Origin: Saprospiraceae bacterium
GTDB taxonomy: Bacteria > Bacteroidota > Bacteroidia > Chitinophagales > Saprospiraceae
Assembly: GCA_016713025.1 (NCBI GenBank)
Contig: JADJPZ010000002.1
Coordinates: 558,001 to 622,000 of the forward strand
Length of the DNA: 64,000 bases
Reading direction: 5' to 3'
Both the position numbers and the translations under genes were made by a program. The stretch's first letter is position 1, and every line of letters starts with the position of its first letter. The notes under the pieces are model-generated. The model did not search any database. It was not told the DNA's origin and saw only the letters and a list, made by a program, of their open reading frames with translations. This document shows positions 15,479 through 25,397 of the stretch, piece after piece.

Positions 15479-16282
15479 TCAAATGTCAAAAGCGCTGAGA
15501 ATGCCCAGCATTTCTTCACTAAACTGAGGTGCTGTCGCCAGTACTTCCCCTTCAAACAGCCAGTTTTGACCACCCTTAAAATCGGATACCAATCCACCTG
15601 CTTCCTTTACAATCAGAGCACCTGCGGCAATGTCGTAAGAATTCAGTGCTTTTTCATAAAATGCTCCAAATCTGCCACTTGCCACATAACAGAGATCTAG
15701 AGCCGCCGATCCAAATCTTCTGATACCTCTGGTTTTGGTCAGAATCTGACGGAGTGCTGTAAAGTGCCCGTCAGACAAGTATTCAGTTTTGTATGGAAAA
15801 CCTGTCCCGATTAAAACATCATAAAATAATGGTCTCTGAGTGACCTGGATTTTTTTGTGATTGAGAAATGCACCCTTGCCTTCACATGCAAAAAATACTT
15901 CATCGTGCATCACTTCATGCACGATACCTGCTACTACCCTCTCTCCGTCATACAAGGCTACGCTTACTGAAAAATAAGGAGCAGCATGAAGAAAATTGGT
16001 CGTTCCATCTAATGGATCGATGATCCAGGTATACTGTTTTTGGGATTGCTCCACCATTTCTTCCTCGGTAATAAAACCTGCGTCAGGAAGTATTTTTGAC
16101 AGACCGTCAATCAGGATTTTTTCAGCATTTTGATCCACATAAGATACCAGTGAATTGGTGCCTTTTTCGATCACCTGATCTTCAGAGACATTATTAAGGT
16201 TGGTTTTAATAAATTGTGCTGCCTGATTGACTACGGCAAGAGATTGATGGACTATATCCTGAATGGATTTATTATTGGTCAT
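15479..16282 (-). CDS. suhB: inositol monophosphatase family protein (SuhB-like)
   Basis: 267 residues with the family's metal sites: glutamates in ITEEE (about 71-75), DPLDGTTNF (89-97) and a late aspartate in NSYDIAAGALIVKEAGG. It would remove phosphate from myo-inositol-1-phosphate or related substrates; members may also act on 3'-phosphoadenosine 5'-phosphate or in ribosomal RNA transcription. The gene lies 57 bp upstream of mnmE on the same strand and divergent from transketolase. Confidence 0.88.
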   Translation of the reverse strand: MTNNKSIQDIVHQSLAVVNQAAQFIKTNLNNVSEDQVIEKGTNSLVSYVDQNAEKILIDGLSKILPDAGFITEEEMVEQSQKQYTWIIDPLDGTTNFLHAAPYFSVSVALYDGERVVAGIVHEVMHDEVFFACEGKGAFLNHKKIQVTQRPLFYDVLIGTGFPYKTEYLSDGHFTALRQILTKTRGIRRFGSAALDLCYVASGRFGAFYEKALNSYDIAAGALIVKEAGGLVSDFKGGQNWLFEGEVLATAPQFSEEMLGILSAFDI

Positions 16283-16414
16283 TATTTAAAATGTTGATAG
16301 AAATTGTTTTGAATGTACATTTTTATTGCCATCCTGCTATATATCACCCACAAATGTAGTGCTATAAATATTTTTTCTTTCTAATTTTGCGCCCTAATAA
16401 AAAAATCATCATCC

Positions 16415-18454
16415 TTGGAAAAGTCAATTGCCCTCCGATCAGCAGATAATATCAGAATTCTTTCAGCAGCAATGGTAGAAAAAGCAGCTTCAGGTCACCC
16501 GGGCGGAGCCATGGGAGGTGCAGATTTTATTAACATTCTTTACAGTGAATTTTTGAGATTTGATCCTGATAACTGTTCCTGGCCTTTCAGAGATAGATTT
16601 TTTCTCGATCCCGGGCATATGTCTGCCATGCTTTATTCGCAACTTACCCTTTTGGGTCTGATGAGCATAGAAGATATCAAAAACTTCAGACAGTGGAAAA
16701 GCCCTACACCAGGTCATCCGGAGTTGGATATTAAACGTGGGATTGAAAATACTTCAGGGCCTCTTGGACTTGGTCACGCTTTCGGAGCGGGTGCTGCTAT
16801 TGCTGAGAGGTTCCTTGTCGAAAGATTTGGCCCATGGATGAGCCATCATACATATATTTACATATCAGATGGTGGTATCCAGGAAGAAATATCTCAGGGC
16901 GTCGGAAGGATTGCAGGTTATCTTGGACTTGGAAATATCATCATGTTTTATGATGCCAATGATGTACAATTATCCACCAAAGTGGGAGAAGTAACGTCTG
17001 AAAATACAGCCAAAAAATATGAAAGCTGGCATTGGCATGTAGTAACTATAGATGGAAATGATGAAACACAAATCAGAGAAGCCATCAAAGGCTGTCAAAG
17101 CGAAACTTCAAAACCTTCATTGATCATCGGACGCACTGTCATGGGCAAAGGTGCTGTCAAAGAAGATGGTACATCATATGAAGGTATGGTGGAAACCCAT
17201 GGAAAGCCTCTTGGAAAATCAAAAGCATCATTTACAAAAACCGTCGAAAATCTGGGAGGTGACCCGTCAAATCCCTTTGCGATTTTTCCTGAAGTAGCAG
17301 ATCATTATAAAAACGTTTTGGATCAAAAAAGAAAGGAAGTAAAAGAATTTAATGCTGTGTACGGCAAATGGTCAGCCGATCATCCTGAAGCCGATGCAAC
17401 ATTAAAACAATACCTTTCTGGAACTTTGCCAAAACTAGACTTCGCAGCAATTGAACTGGCTCCCAATGATGCTACCCGAAATGCTTCGTCCAGAGTCCTG
17501 GCTTACCTGGCTCAAAATGTAGGAAACATGATCGTTGCCTCTGCTGATTTGTCCAACAGTGATATGACCGATGGATTTCTGAAAAAGACAAAAGCATTTA
17601 CAAACGGAAATTTTTCAGGTGCATTCCTTCAGGCAGGAGTTTCTGAATTAACTATGGCTGCATTAAGTACTGGTATGGCTTTACATGGCGGTGTCATACC
17701 AGTATGTGCTACATTCTTTGCTTTTTCTGATTATATGAAACCAGTATTAAGGGTCGCTTCTCTGATGGAAGTTCCGGTAAAATTCTTATGGACACACGAT
17801 GCGTTCAGAGTAGGTGAAGACGGACCTACACATCAGCCGATCGAGCAGGAAGCACAGGTGAGACTTTTAGAAAAACTATATAACCATTCTGGAAAACCAT
17901 CTTCTATTGCGCTAAGACCTGCCGATAGCGCAGAGACTGCAAGCGCTTGGGAGCTGATGTTGTCAACAAAAAGCAGACCTTCAGGTTTAATACTTTCAAG
18001 ACAAAACATAAAAGATATTCCTGCTTTAGAATCTGACAGGATGTCAGAAAGCAGACAGATTAAAAAAGGTGCATATGTGGTTTATGCCACCAGTGATGAT
18101 TGTGATATCACTTTGGTAGCCAATGGATCAGAAGTCGCCACATTGATAGAGGCTGCTCCGTTGCTCGAACAGATTCAAAGGCTCAGAGTTAGAGTGGTTT
18201 CAGTACCTTCTGAAGGTGTTTTCAGGACCCAGCCCGCACATTATCAGCATTCAGTATTACCGGATGATGCTCCGGTATTTGGATTGACTGCAGGATTGCC
18301 AGTAACATTGGAAGGCCTTATCAAGGATAATGGAATGGTATTCGGAATGACTCATTTTGGCTATTCTGCCCCATATCCTGTACTGGACGAAAAATTTGGT
18401 TTTACAGCCCAAAATGTGGTGGAGCAGGTTAAAAACCTCCTTGCTGATCAATAA
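16415..18454 (+). CDS. tkt: transketolase
   Basis: 679 residues, a full-length single-chain transketolase. The N-terminal thiamine-diphosphate region has SGHPGGAMGGADF and SDGGIQEEISQG, with DANDVQLST completing the cofactor and metal site. The pyrimidine-binding domain has FLWTHDAFRVGEDGPTHQP. The start codon is TTG at 16415; the sequence after it matches the usual N-terminus. A -7 box TAATTTTG (16382-16389) lies 25 bp upstream. It moves two-carbon units in the pentose phosphate pathway. It is convergent with murQ, with only 11 bp between the two stop codons. Confidence 0.95.
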   Translation: MEKSIALRSADNIRILSAAMVEKAASGHPGGAMGGADFINILYSEFLRFDPDNCSWPFRDRFFLDPGHMSAMLYSQLTLLGLMSIEDIKNFRQWKSPTPGHPELDIKRGIENTSGPLGLGHAFGAGAAIAERFLVERFGPWMSHHTYIYISDGGIQEEISQGVGRIAGYLGLGNIIMFYDANDVQLSTKVGEVTSENTAKKYESWHWHVVTIDGNDETQIREAIKGCQSETSKPSLIIGRTVMGKGAVKEDGTSYEGMVETHGKPLGKSKASFTKTVENLGGDPSNPFAIFPEVADHYKNVLDQKRKEVKEFNAVYGKWSADHPEADATLKQYLSGTLPKLDFAAIELAPNDATRNASSRVLAYLAQNVGNMIVASADLSNSDMTDGFLKKTKAFTNGNFSGAFLQAGVSELTMAALSTGMALHGGVIPVCATFFAFSDYMKPVLRVASLMEVPVKFLWTHDAFRVGEDGPTHQPIEQEAQVRLLEKLYNHSGKPSSIALRPADSAETASAWELMLSTKSRPSGLILSRQNIKDIPALESDRMSESRQIKKGAYVVYATSDDCDITLVANGSEVATLIEAAPLLEQIQRLRVRVVSVPSEGVFRTQPAHYQHSVLPDDAPVFGLTAGLPVTLEGLIKDNGMVFGMTHFGYSAPYPVLDEKFGFTAQNVVEQVKNLLADQ

Positions 18455-18465
18455 ATATCAGCATT

Positions 18466-19275
18466 TTAGCATTGAAAAAAAGCATCGACCGCCTTTCTGA
18501 CTGATCCTTTTTCCAAAAGGAGTTCTTTTGCTTGTTCGTAGTTTTGACCGGTTTTTTCTATGACCATCTTTACACCTCTATCTACCAACTTATCATTGCT
18601 GAGTTGCATGTCCACCATACGATTGTCTCTGACACGTCCCAGTTTTATCATCACACTAGTACTGATCATGTTGAGCACCAGTTTTTGAGCGGTTCCGGAT
18701 TTCATACGGGTACTGCCGGTGACATACTCAGGGCCCACGATCACTTCTATAGGAAAATTGGCCACCAACGAAACCGGAGCTCCTGGATTACAAGAGATAC
18801 TTCCTGTAATGATGCCGTGCTCATTGGCAGTTTTTAGCCCGTTGATGACATATGGAGTAGTTCCTGATGCGGCAATACCCACCAAAACATCGTTCTGATC
18901 AATTTCATATACGCTCAGATCTTTCCAGGCTTGCTGCGGATCATCTTCTGCTCTCTCCACTGGGTTGCGCAAAGCAGTATCGCCTCCCGCTATCAGACCG
19001 ATTACCCAGTCTTTAGGTACACCGTAGGTGGGTGGACATTCAGATGCATCTAGCACTCCCAATCGGCCGCTGGTACCTGCTCCGATGTAAAACAACCTGC
19101 CACCATTTTTCATTTTATTATAAATAGCATCTATAAGGGGCACAATCTGACGCATGGATTTCTGTACCGCTAATGCTACTTTTTGATCTTCTGTATTGAT
19201 ATCTGAAAGCAATTCCAAGGTGGATTTTTGCTCCAGATGCCTGTAAAGTGACGGAGATTCTGTGATCCTTTCCAT
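18466..19275 (-). CDS. murQ: N-acetylmuramic acid 6-phosphate etherase
   Basis: 269 residues with a SIS sugar-phosphate-binding domain. The glycine-rich YIGAGTSGRLGVLDASECPP signature is near residues 62-81, and the GSTRMKSGTAQKLVLN segment follows. The enzyme splits the lactyl ether of MurNAc-6-phosphate to give GlcNAc-6-phosphate during recycling of cell-wall sugars. A sodium-solute symporter gene ends 5 bp upstream on the same strand, so the transporter and enzyme are probably one operon, with the transporter importing the sugar or a related substrate. Confidence 0.95.
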   Translation of the reverse strand: MERITESPSLYRHLEQKSTLELLSDINTEDQKVALAVQKSMRQIVPLIDAIYNKMKNGGRLFYIGAGTSGRLGVLDASECPPTYGVPKDWVIGLIAGGDTALRNPVERAEDDPQQAWKDLSVYEIDQNDVLVGIAASGTTPYVINGLKTANEHGIITGSISCNPGAPVSLVANFPIEVIVGPEYVTGSTRMKSGTAQKLVLNMISTSVMIKLGRVRDNRMVDMQLSNDKLVDRGVKMVIEKTGQNYEQAKELLLEKGSVRKAVDAFFQC

Positions 19276-19280
19276 TTATT

Positions 19281-20801
19281 TTAGTTTGATTTTTTGTCTG
19301 ATACCATCCAAAGTCCGAGGAAAGTGATGATTCCATTAAGTATGAGAATTTCTATTCCTATCTTATATCCTGAAAAAATTGAGTCAGAATATTGAGTTAT
19401 AGTTGCAGTTGTCTCCGGACTTAACGCCAGTTTTTTGGCAAACCATTCTGCATTATTGATCAGATCAAGTATAAATATAACAACCGGTGATGCCAGACAT
19501 ACCCATAATGATTTTTTATCATTCAGTACTCTTGTTGTAAAAATGCCAAAAGTAAATAATCCCAACAACGGGCCATACGTATATCCTGCAAGCTTGAGTA
19601 TCACATCTATAATGGACTTATCATCGATCCATTTAAATATGAGAACACACAGAAAAAACAATACTGTAAAACTGAGGTGAACCGTGAGACGTGTTTTCTT
19701 TTTTGCCTTATCCGTACTTATGGCATCTTTTTGCATTCCCAAAATATCAATACAAAAGGATGATGTCATTGCAGTCAATGCTCCATCCGCACTTGGAAAT
19801 AATGCAGATACCAGTCCTATAATAAAAATTACTCCGATGGCAGGTGCAAGATAACCACCCAACGCCACAGATGGAAATATATCATCACCTTTGGCTGCAA
19901 TGTTGTTTTGCGCAGCATAAAGATATAAAAGACCACCAAGGATTAAAAAGAGCATATTGACTACAAGCAAAACCGTAGCCAGTGTGATCACGTTTTTTTG
20001 TGAGCCTCCCAGTGTTTTGACACTTATATTCTTTTGCATCATTTCCTGATCAAGTCCCGTCATGGCGATGGTGATAAATGCACCTCCAAGGATTTGTTTC
20101 AGAAAAAATCCTGAAGAATTGACATCAGTGTTAAAGATTTTCATAAAACCACCTTCTGTTAATGCTGAAAAAGTTTGTCCTATAGAATAATCCATCTTAT
20201 TCATGATGGCAAAAATACATACCACAAGGCCCAACAACATAAAAGTTGTCTGTAATGTATCCGTATAGACAATGGTCTTTACACCACCCTCAAATGTATA
20301 AAGCAATATCAACAGCAACATCACAAAAGCCGTCAGGATAAAGGGAACTCCCATAGCATCCAAGATAAAAATCTGTAAAATGTTTACTACCAAATACATA
20401 CGGGCCGTGGCTCCCAAAGTCCTGGAAACAATAAAAAACAAGGCGCCTGTCTTGTAAGAAACCGGACCAAACCGCTCCTCAAGAAACCTGTATATAGAAG
20501 TAAGATTCATCCTGTAATACAAGGGTAGTAATATAAATGCGATAGCAAAATATCCAATAAAATATCCCAAAACTACCTGATAATAACCAAAACCGGCAGT
20601 GCCCACAGTACCAGGTACGCTTACAAAAGTGACTCCACTGAGTGAAGTTCCCACCATACCAAAAGCCACCAATAGCCAGTTACTGTTGCGATTTCCTATG
20701 AAAAATGATTCATTATCAGAGTTTTTGGATGTATACCAAGCTACTGCCAGCAGCAAAAGGAAATATCCAAATACAAAAGAAAAAAGCATCAAAGGTGACA
20801 T
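19281..20801 (-). CDS. sodium:solute symporter (SSS family)
   Basis: 506 residues from the ATG at 20801 (MSPLMLFSF); an ATG six codons further upstream is possible. About 13 hydrophobic helices span the length. The family's early helix region GMVGTSLSGVTFVSVPGTVG (about 46-65) and the later GLVSALFPSADGALTAMTSS are typical of sodium-coupled SSS carriers. It sits directly before murQ, so a role in uptake of MurNAc, anhydro-sugars or sialic-acid-like molecules is likely. The substrate cannot be read from the sequence. Confidence 0.85.
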   Translation of the reverse strand: MSPLMLFSFVFGYFLLLLAVAWYTSKNSDNESFFIGNRNSNWLLVAFGMVGTSLSGVTFVSVPGTVGTAGFGYYQVVLGYFIGYFAIAFILLPLYYRMNLTSIYRFLEERFGPVSYKTGALFFIVSRTLGATARMYLVVNILQIFILDAMGVPFILTAFVMLLLILLYTFEGGVKTIVYTDTLQTTFMLLGLVVCIFAIMNKMDYSIGQTFSALTEGGFMKIFNTDVNSSGFFLKQILGGAFITIAMTGLDQEMMQKNISVKTLGGSQKNVITLATVLLVVNMLFLILGGLLYLYAAQNNIAAKGDDIFPSVALGGYLAPAIGVIFIIGLVSALFPSADGALTAMTSSFCIDILGMQKDAISTDKAKKKTRLTVHLSFTVLFFLCVLIFKWIDDKSIIDVILKLAGYTYGPLLGLFTFGIFTTRVLNDKKSLWVCLASPVVIFILDLINNAEWFAKKLALSPETTATITQYSDSIFSGYKIGIEILILNGIITFLGLWMVSDKKSN

Positions 20802-20935
20802 ACAAAATATTTTAATCAAATTGCGGCTAAAGATAAGTTTTAATCACCGTTATCGAATATCATACTATAAAAATAATTTATTATTATGAGTATATTTAAA
20901 AATTTTCTTAGGACATGTTTATCAGTTAAGATAAA

Positions 20936-21526
20936 TCAACCTAAGCGGAGATTTAGGATATTTCCCATTTCATAACACACTCTGCATCGAGGCTCATAAT
21001 GATCTTTTTCGCCGAGCAATACGGTATCCTGTTCATTGCTAAGTCTGTAAGAGTGGGTAGCAAGGTTTCCGCAGTGTGGACAGATGGCGTGTACCTTTGT
21101 GATATATTCAGCTACAGCAAGAAGTGATGGGATGGGACCAAACGGCCTACCCTTAAAGTCCATATCCAATCCGGCAATGATGACCCTAACACCTTTTATC
21201 GCCAATTTCTGACACACTTCAGTTAAGTTTTCGTCAAAAAACTGTGCTTCATCTATTCCAATTACATTTACATCCCTTACATGGTCAAATATATCTACAC
21301 TGGATTTTACAGGAATAGAATCTACAGCGTTTTCGTCATGAGAAACCACTTTTATTATATCATATCTTGTATCTCTTGATGGTTTGAATATTTGCACTTT
21401 CTGATTGGCTATTTTTGCTCTCTTCAGTCTTCTGATCAACTCTTCCGTCTTTCCCGAAAACATGGAGCCACAAATGACTTCAATCCATCCGCTACGCTGA
21501 CCTCTGAAACTTGGCTCCAAAAACAT
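20936..21526 (-). CDS. tdk: thymidine kinase
   Basis: 196 residues from the ATG at 21526 (MFLEPSF, the usual Bacteroidota start); an ATG 12 codons upstream is in frame. The P-loop is GSMFSGKTEEL and the conserved DEAQFFDEN follows. The lasso/zinc part has CPHCG and CRVCYE. It phosphorylates thymidine for salvage. Type II thymidine kinase is clear from the zinc cysteines. Confidence 0.95.
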   Translation of the reverse strand: MFLEPSFRGQRSGWIEVICGSMFSGKTEELIRRLKRAKIANQKVQIFKPSRDTRYDIIKVVSHDENAVDSIPVKSSVDIFDHVRDVNVIGIDEAQFFDENLTEVCQKLAIKGVRVIIAGLDMDFKGRPFGPIPSLLAVAEYITKVHAICPHCGNLATHSYRLSNEQDTVLLGEKDHYEPRCRVCYEMGNILNLRLG

Positions 21527-22105
21527 ATTACTCAATTTGCCACAAAGTAAAAAATTATTCAAGAGATTGAGAAGATGTTTAGTTTATATATTTTATTGGA
21601 AAGGATGGAGACAGATTGCTTAGGGTTTTGTTACTACCTAAATATCTAGAATGAATTTCCTATTACAGCCCAAAATCACTTCAAAATCAGTCTCCGCCGC
21701 TGCGGATCACTTTTTGCTTCGCACCAAAGTAGTGACTACAGCATAGCTGCACACAGTATGATTTGTCGCAAAAAGTGCTGATTTTATTGTGCTTTTGGCC
21801 TTCATCACGGAACTCATTATAGATATAAAATGTACAAAATTGAAATAGGAATTTTTGGTTTTGACATGGCAAAATTTTCAAGTATAATCGTATCCACAGT
21901 TCAAAAGGTAAAGTGGGTAACTAAAAACATACTTAGAATTCATATTATACGTTTGATGAGAGCTTAGTCCATACTTTGCTTTTCAAATCAGGACGAAACA
22001 ACATATGAAATTTTAAGTATGCAATAAGATCTAAAATTGTTATCTGGAAAAGCATATTTGGTATAATTTTTGCACACATTAAATAAATTTATAATATATT
22101 ATCAA
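21527..22105. other. intergenic region with a MITE-like element
   Basis: No gene supported here. It holds copy 1 of repeat family B (21636-21826). The remaining DNA is AT-rich, and I see no RNA gene in it. Confidence 0.6.
21636..21826 (-). repeat. MITE-like repeat family B, copy 1
   Basis: The left end is ACCTAAATATCTAGAATGA and the right end TCATTATAGATAT, its partial inverse. Read on the minus strand the interior has AGCACTTTTTGCGACAAATC followed by ATACTGTGTGCA, which closely matches the copy at 27705-27943. It is non-coding. Confidence 0.7.
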
Positions 22106-22783
22106 ATGAATATTCAGGGTTTTAATAAAATTCTTCAAAAAATTGCTGCATTGACTGACAGTGTATCACCTGAAAGTTCGCTATCCACATTAGAAAGAGA
22201 TTTGCTCTTAGGGTATATCAGAGAACTTTACGATATCGCTCTGGATGACAAACCAGCACGGATAAAACCTGTAGTTAAAGTCATTCAGGAAGAAGTGGTT
22301 TTGCCTGCACAAGCAGAAGAAAAACTTGTACATCATCCACAGGTTACTGTAGCTACTCCTGTTGAAATTCAACAAATTGCAACAGCACCAAAACCAGTTA
22401 TCCCTGAAGTAAAAATCCCCGAGCCTGCTAAAGTACACGATAAGATTCCTGTCGTATTGTCACCCAATAGTGAGGATGCTGCCGCTGAAATCTTTGCAGA
22501 TGAAAGGATCGCCGACTTGTCAGACAAACTTAGCTTATCTCCGATTGCAGACCTTACAAAGTCTATGGGTATCAATGAGAGAGTTTTTACCCAACAGGAG
22601 TTATTCGGAAATGATCAGTCAGCTTTTAATGAAATCATGGGCACGCTCAATCAGTTCAAAAACTTTGACGATGCAAAACAATATCTGACCGATCATGTTA
22701 TGTACAAATATGGATGGACTGCTGAAAATAAGGTTAAAAAAGCGGCTACTTTTGTTCGCCATATCAAGAGAAAATATATTTGA
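22106..22783 (+). CDS. conserved hypothetical protein, coupled to a rhomboid protease gene
   Basis: 225 residues from the ATG at 22106 (MNIQGFNK); an earlier in-frame ATG is less likely. It is soluble. The N-terminal helical part contains LLLGYIRELYDIALDD. A proline/valine-rich linker lies at about 55-125, and a C-terminal domain has FTQQELFGNDQSAFNEIMG and KYGWTAENKVKKAATFVRHI. The pattern is familiar from Bacteroidota proteins of unknown function. The stop codon overlaps the rhomboid start (TGATG), so the two genes are translationally coupled. Confidence 0.75.
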   Translation: MNIQGFNKILQKIAALTDSVSPESSLSTLERDLLLGYIRELYDIALDDKPARIKPVVKVIQEEVVLPAQAEEKLVHHPQVTVATPVEIQQIATAPKPVIPEVKIPEPAKVHDKIPVVLSPNSEDAAAEIFADERIADLSDKLSLSPIADLTKSMGINERVFTQQELFGNDQSAFNEIMGTLNQFKNFDDAKQYLTDHVMYKYGWTAENKVKKAATFVRHIKRKYI

Positions 22784-23496
22784 TGCATCAAGACTATAAG
22801 AAATTCCTGAATTCAATATTGATTCCATTGATGTTAATATTGATTTTATGGTCTGTAAAACTGTTTGAAGTCATTTCTGGTATAAGGCTTTACTTTTTTG
22901 GTGTTTATCCCAGAGAGTGGTCGGGTTTCTTAGGTATATTTACTTCCCCGTTTGTGCATGGTACATGGGGTCATCTGGCGTCCAATACATTACCATTACT
23001 CATCTTGACATCTATCATGGCACTATTTTACAGAAAGGCATTTTTAAAAAGTCTGGTGATGATCATGTTGGGAGAAGGCATATTGGTGTGGCTATTTGCC
23101 AGACCTTCATACCATATCGGGGCCAGTGGTGTAGTATATGGGTTGATAGCTTTTGTGTTCTGGACGGGTGTATTCAAGAAAAACACAAAATCAATAGTGC
23201 TATCTTTGATTGTCCTGGTCTTATATGCAGGTAGCGTGGAAAGTATCTTTCCTGGTGTGGAAAAAAATATCTCTTGGGAGAGTCATTTATTTGGTGCTAT
23301 TGTAGGGCTTATGACTGCCTTTCTGCTCAAGAGTGTGGTAGAAGATGATGAAAAGCAGTTTCACGAATCACCCTGGTCAAATGATCCGTCTTCGAAAAGT
23401 TATTTTCTCCCCAGAGATATATTTGAAAAAACAAAAATCGAACGCTATTATGAGTCGCTTTTAAGAGATAGTAGTGACATGAATGCTGACAACTAA
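22783..23496 (+). CDS. rhomboid family intramembrane serine protease
   Basis: 237 residues from the ATG at 22783. It has six hydrophobic helices. The catalytic serine is about residue 115 in IGASGVVYG and the catalytic histidine about 168 in SHLFGAIVG. HGTWGHLASN (59-68) supplies the conserved His and Asn of the oxyanion region. It would cut membrane proteins within the bilayer; the substrate is unknown. A soluble tail of about 50 residues follows the last helix. Confidence 0.88.
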   Translation: MHQDYKKFLNSILIPLMLILILWSVKLFEVISGIRLYFFGVYPREWSGFLGIFTSPFVHGTWGHLASNTLPLLILTSIMALFYRKAFLKSLVMIMLGEGILVWLFARPSYHIGASGVVYGLIAFVFWTGVFKKNTKSIVLSLIVLVLYAGSVESIFPGVEKNISWESHLFGAIVGLMTAFLLKSVVEDDEKQFHESPWSNDPSSKSYFLPRDIFEKTKIERYYESLLRDSSDMNADN

Positions 23497-23531
23497 GATT
23501 TGTCAAAGACGTATGATCACAACTAATACAC

Positions 23532-23563
23532 TATATAGATAGTAAAGACAAAGTATCTATATA
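23532..23563. promoter_or_regulatory. perfect 10-bp inverted repeat upstream of ilvD
   Basis: The arms TATATAGATA and TATCTATATA are separated by 12 bp, between the rhomboid gene and ilvD. No T-run follows, so a simple terminator is unlikely. It could be an operator or an RNA hairpin in the ilv leader. Confidence 0.4.
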
Positions 23564-23702
23564 ATTGATTATCAATGTTATAAAACCCGTTGATGCTTTT
23601 TGAAAGTTGTAACGATTTTACAAAATTGATCATAGTATGGGCATTGTAAGGCTATCTTTACACTCCAAAATAAGAAATACTAAAAAAACCATTTACCGTT
23701 TT

Positions 23703-25367
23703 ATGCTTAATAAATTCAGCAAACATGTAACTCAGGACCCTACACAACCGGCAGCTCAGGCGATGCTTCATGCTATCGGACTTACTGTTGAGGATCTGAA
23801 GAAGCCACAGATTGGTATTGCCAGTACCGGTTGGGATGGTAATCCATGCAATATGCATCTCAATGATCTGGCAAAAGACATCAAAAAAAGTGTCAATGCC
23901 ACAGATTTGATAGGTCTCATATTTCATACTATAGGTGTGAGTGATGGTATTTCTATGGGAACTGCCGGAATGCGTTTTTCATTGCCATCCAGAGACATTA
24001 TAGCTGATTCTATTGAGACTGTTGTATCTGCCCAATGGTATGACGGACTGATCGCAGTGGTAGGATGTGATAAAAATATGCCCGGTGCATTGATGGCCCT
24101 CGGAAGACTCAACAGACCAGGTATACTTGTATATGGTGGCACCATAGCTCCGGGATGTCATGCAGGTAAAAATCTGGATATTGTTTCTGCATTCGAAGCA
24201 TTGGGTCAAAAACTGAGCGGTGAAATAAATCAGGAAACTTTTGAGCAAGTGGTTCTGAAAGCTTGCCCGGGTCCGGGAGCCTGCGGCGGTATGTACACTG
24301 CCAATACTATGGCATCTGCTATAGAAGCACTGGGCATGTCACTACCATATGGCTCTTCCAATCCTGCTATCAGTAAAAATAAAACAGACGAATGTGCGCA
24401 TCTCGGAAAAGCTATCAGGCATTTGCTTGAAATAGACCTGAAACCAAGGGATATTGTCAATATAAAGTCAATAGAAAATGCAGTAAGACTGATCACGGTT
24501 CTTGGTGGTAGTACCAATGCTGTTCTGCACCTTGTGGCTGTAGCCCATGCTTTTGAAATTCCGTTCAGTATAGATGATTTTCAAAGATGGAGTAATGACA
24601 CCCCTTTTCTTGCTGATCTGAAACCAAGTGGCAAATATGTCATGCAGGATCTGCATAATGTAGGTGGCATACCGGGTGTAATGAAAATGATGCTTCAGGA
24701 AGGTATGATGGATGGTTCGCAGATGACTGTCACAGGAAAGAGTATAGCAGAAAATCTTGAAAATGTACAGCCACTCGGAAGCGAACAATCCGTAATATTT
24801 CCGGTATCACAACCCGTCAAACCCACCGGTCATATTCAAATCTTATACGGAAATCTGGCTTCTAAAGGGTCTGTGGCAAAAATCACCGGAAAAGAAGGAG
24901 AATTATTCACAGGTACAGCCAAGGTATATGACTCCGAAGAAGCCGCAAACAGAGGTATTCAGAACAAGGAAATCACTGAAGGTCATGTCATTGTGATAAG
25001 ATACTGTGGTCCTAAAGGCGGACCGGGTATGCCCGAGATGCTCAAACCTACATCTCTGATCATGGGAGCGGGTTTAGGAAAAAATGTTGCATTAATTACT
25101 GACGGCCGGTTTTCCGGCGGAACTCATGGGTTTGTAGTGGGACACATCACTCCTGAAGCTTATGACGGAGGCAATATCGCATTGGTTCAAGATGGAGATA
25201 TTATCACCATTGACTCGGTAAATAACATCCTTTCTGCAGACATTTCAGAAGAGGAGTTTGCAACAAGAAGGGCTGCCTGGCAAAAACCTGACGCAGTTTT
25301 AAAAGGATTTCTTAAAAAATACAGACAAACTGTTGCTTCAGCCAGTGATGGATGTATCACTTGTTGA
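23703..25367 (+). CDS. ilvD: dihydroxy-acid dehydratase
   Basis: 554 residues from the ATG at 23703 (MLNKFSKHVTQDP, the normal N-terminus); an ATG 22 codons upstream adds an unlikely extension. Iron-sulfur ligands are seen in NPCNMHL, VGCDKNMPGA and CPGPGACGGMYTANTM. The C-terminal substrate region has GGRFSGGTHGFVVGHITPEA. It forms 2-keto acids in valine and isoleucine synthesis. It is the first gene of the ilvD-ilvB-ilvN-ilvC run. Confidence 0.97.
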   Translation: MLNKFSKHVTQDPTQPAAQAMLHAIGLTVEDLKKPQIGIASTGWDGNPCNMHLNDLAKDIKKSVNATDLIGLIFHTIGVSDGISMGTAGMRFSLPSRDIIADSIETVVSAQWYDGLIAVVGCDKNMPGALMALGRLNRPGILVYGGTIAPGCHAGKNLDIVSAFEALGQKLSGEINQETFEQVVLKACPGPGACGGMYTANTMASAIEALGMSLPYGSSNPAISKNKTDECAHLGKAIRHLLEIDLKPRDIVNIKSIENAVRLITVLGGSTNAVLHLVAVAHAFEIPFSIDDFQRWSNDTPFLADLKPSGKYVMQDLHNVGGIPGVMKMMLQEGMMDGSQMTVTGKSIAENLENVQPLGSEQSVIFPVSQPVKPTGHIQILYGNLASKGSVAKITGKEGELFTGTAKVYDSEEAANRGIQNKEITEGHVIVIRYCGPKGGPGMPEMLKPTSLIMGAGLGKNVALITDGRFSGGTHGFVVGHITPEAYDGGNIALVQDGDIITIDSVNNILSADISEEEFATRRAAWQKPDAVLKGFLKKYRQTVASASDGCITC

Positions 25368-25397
25368 TTTATTTATCTCCATAAATTTATTATTACT

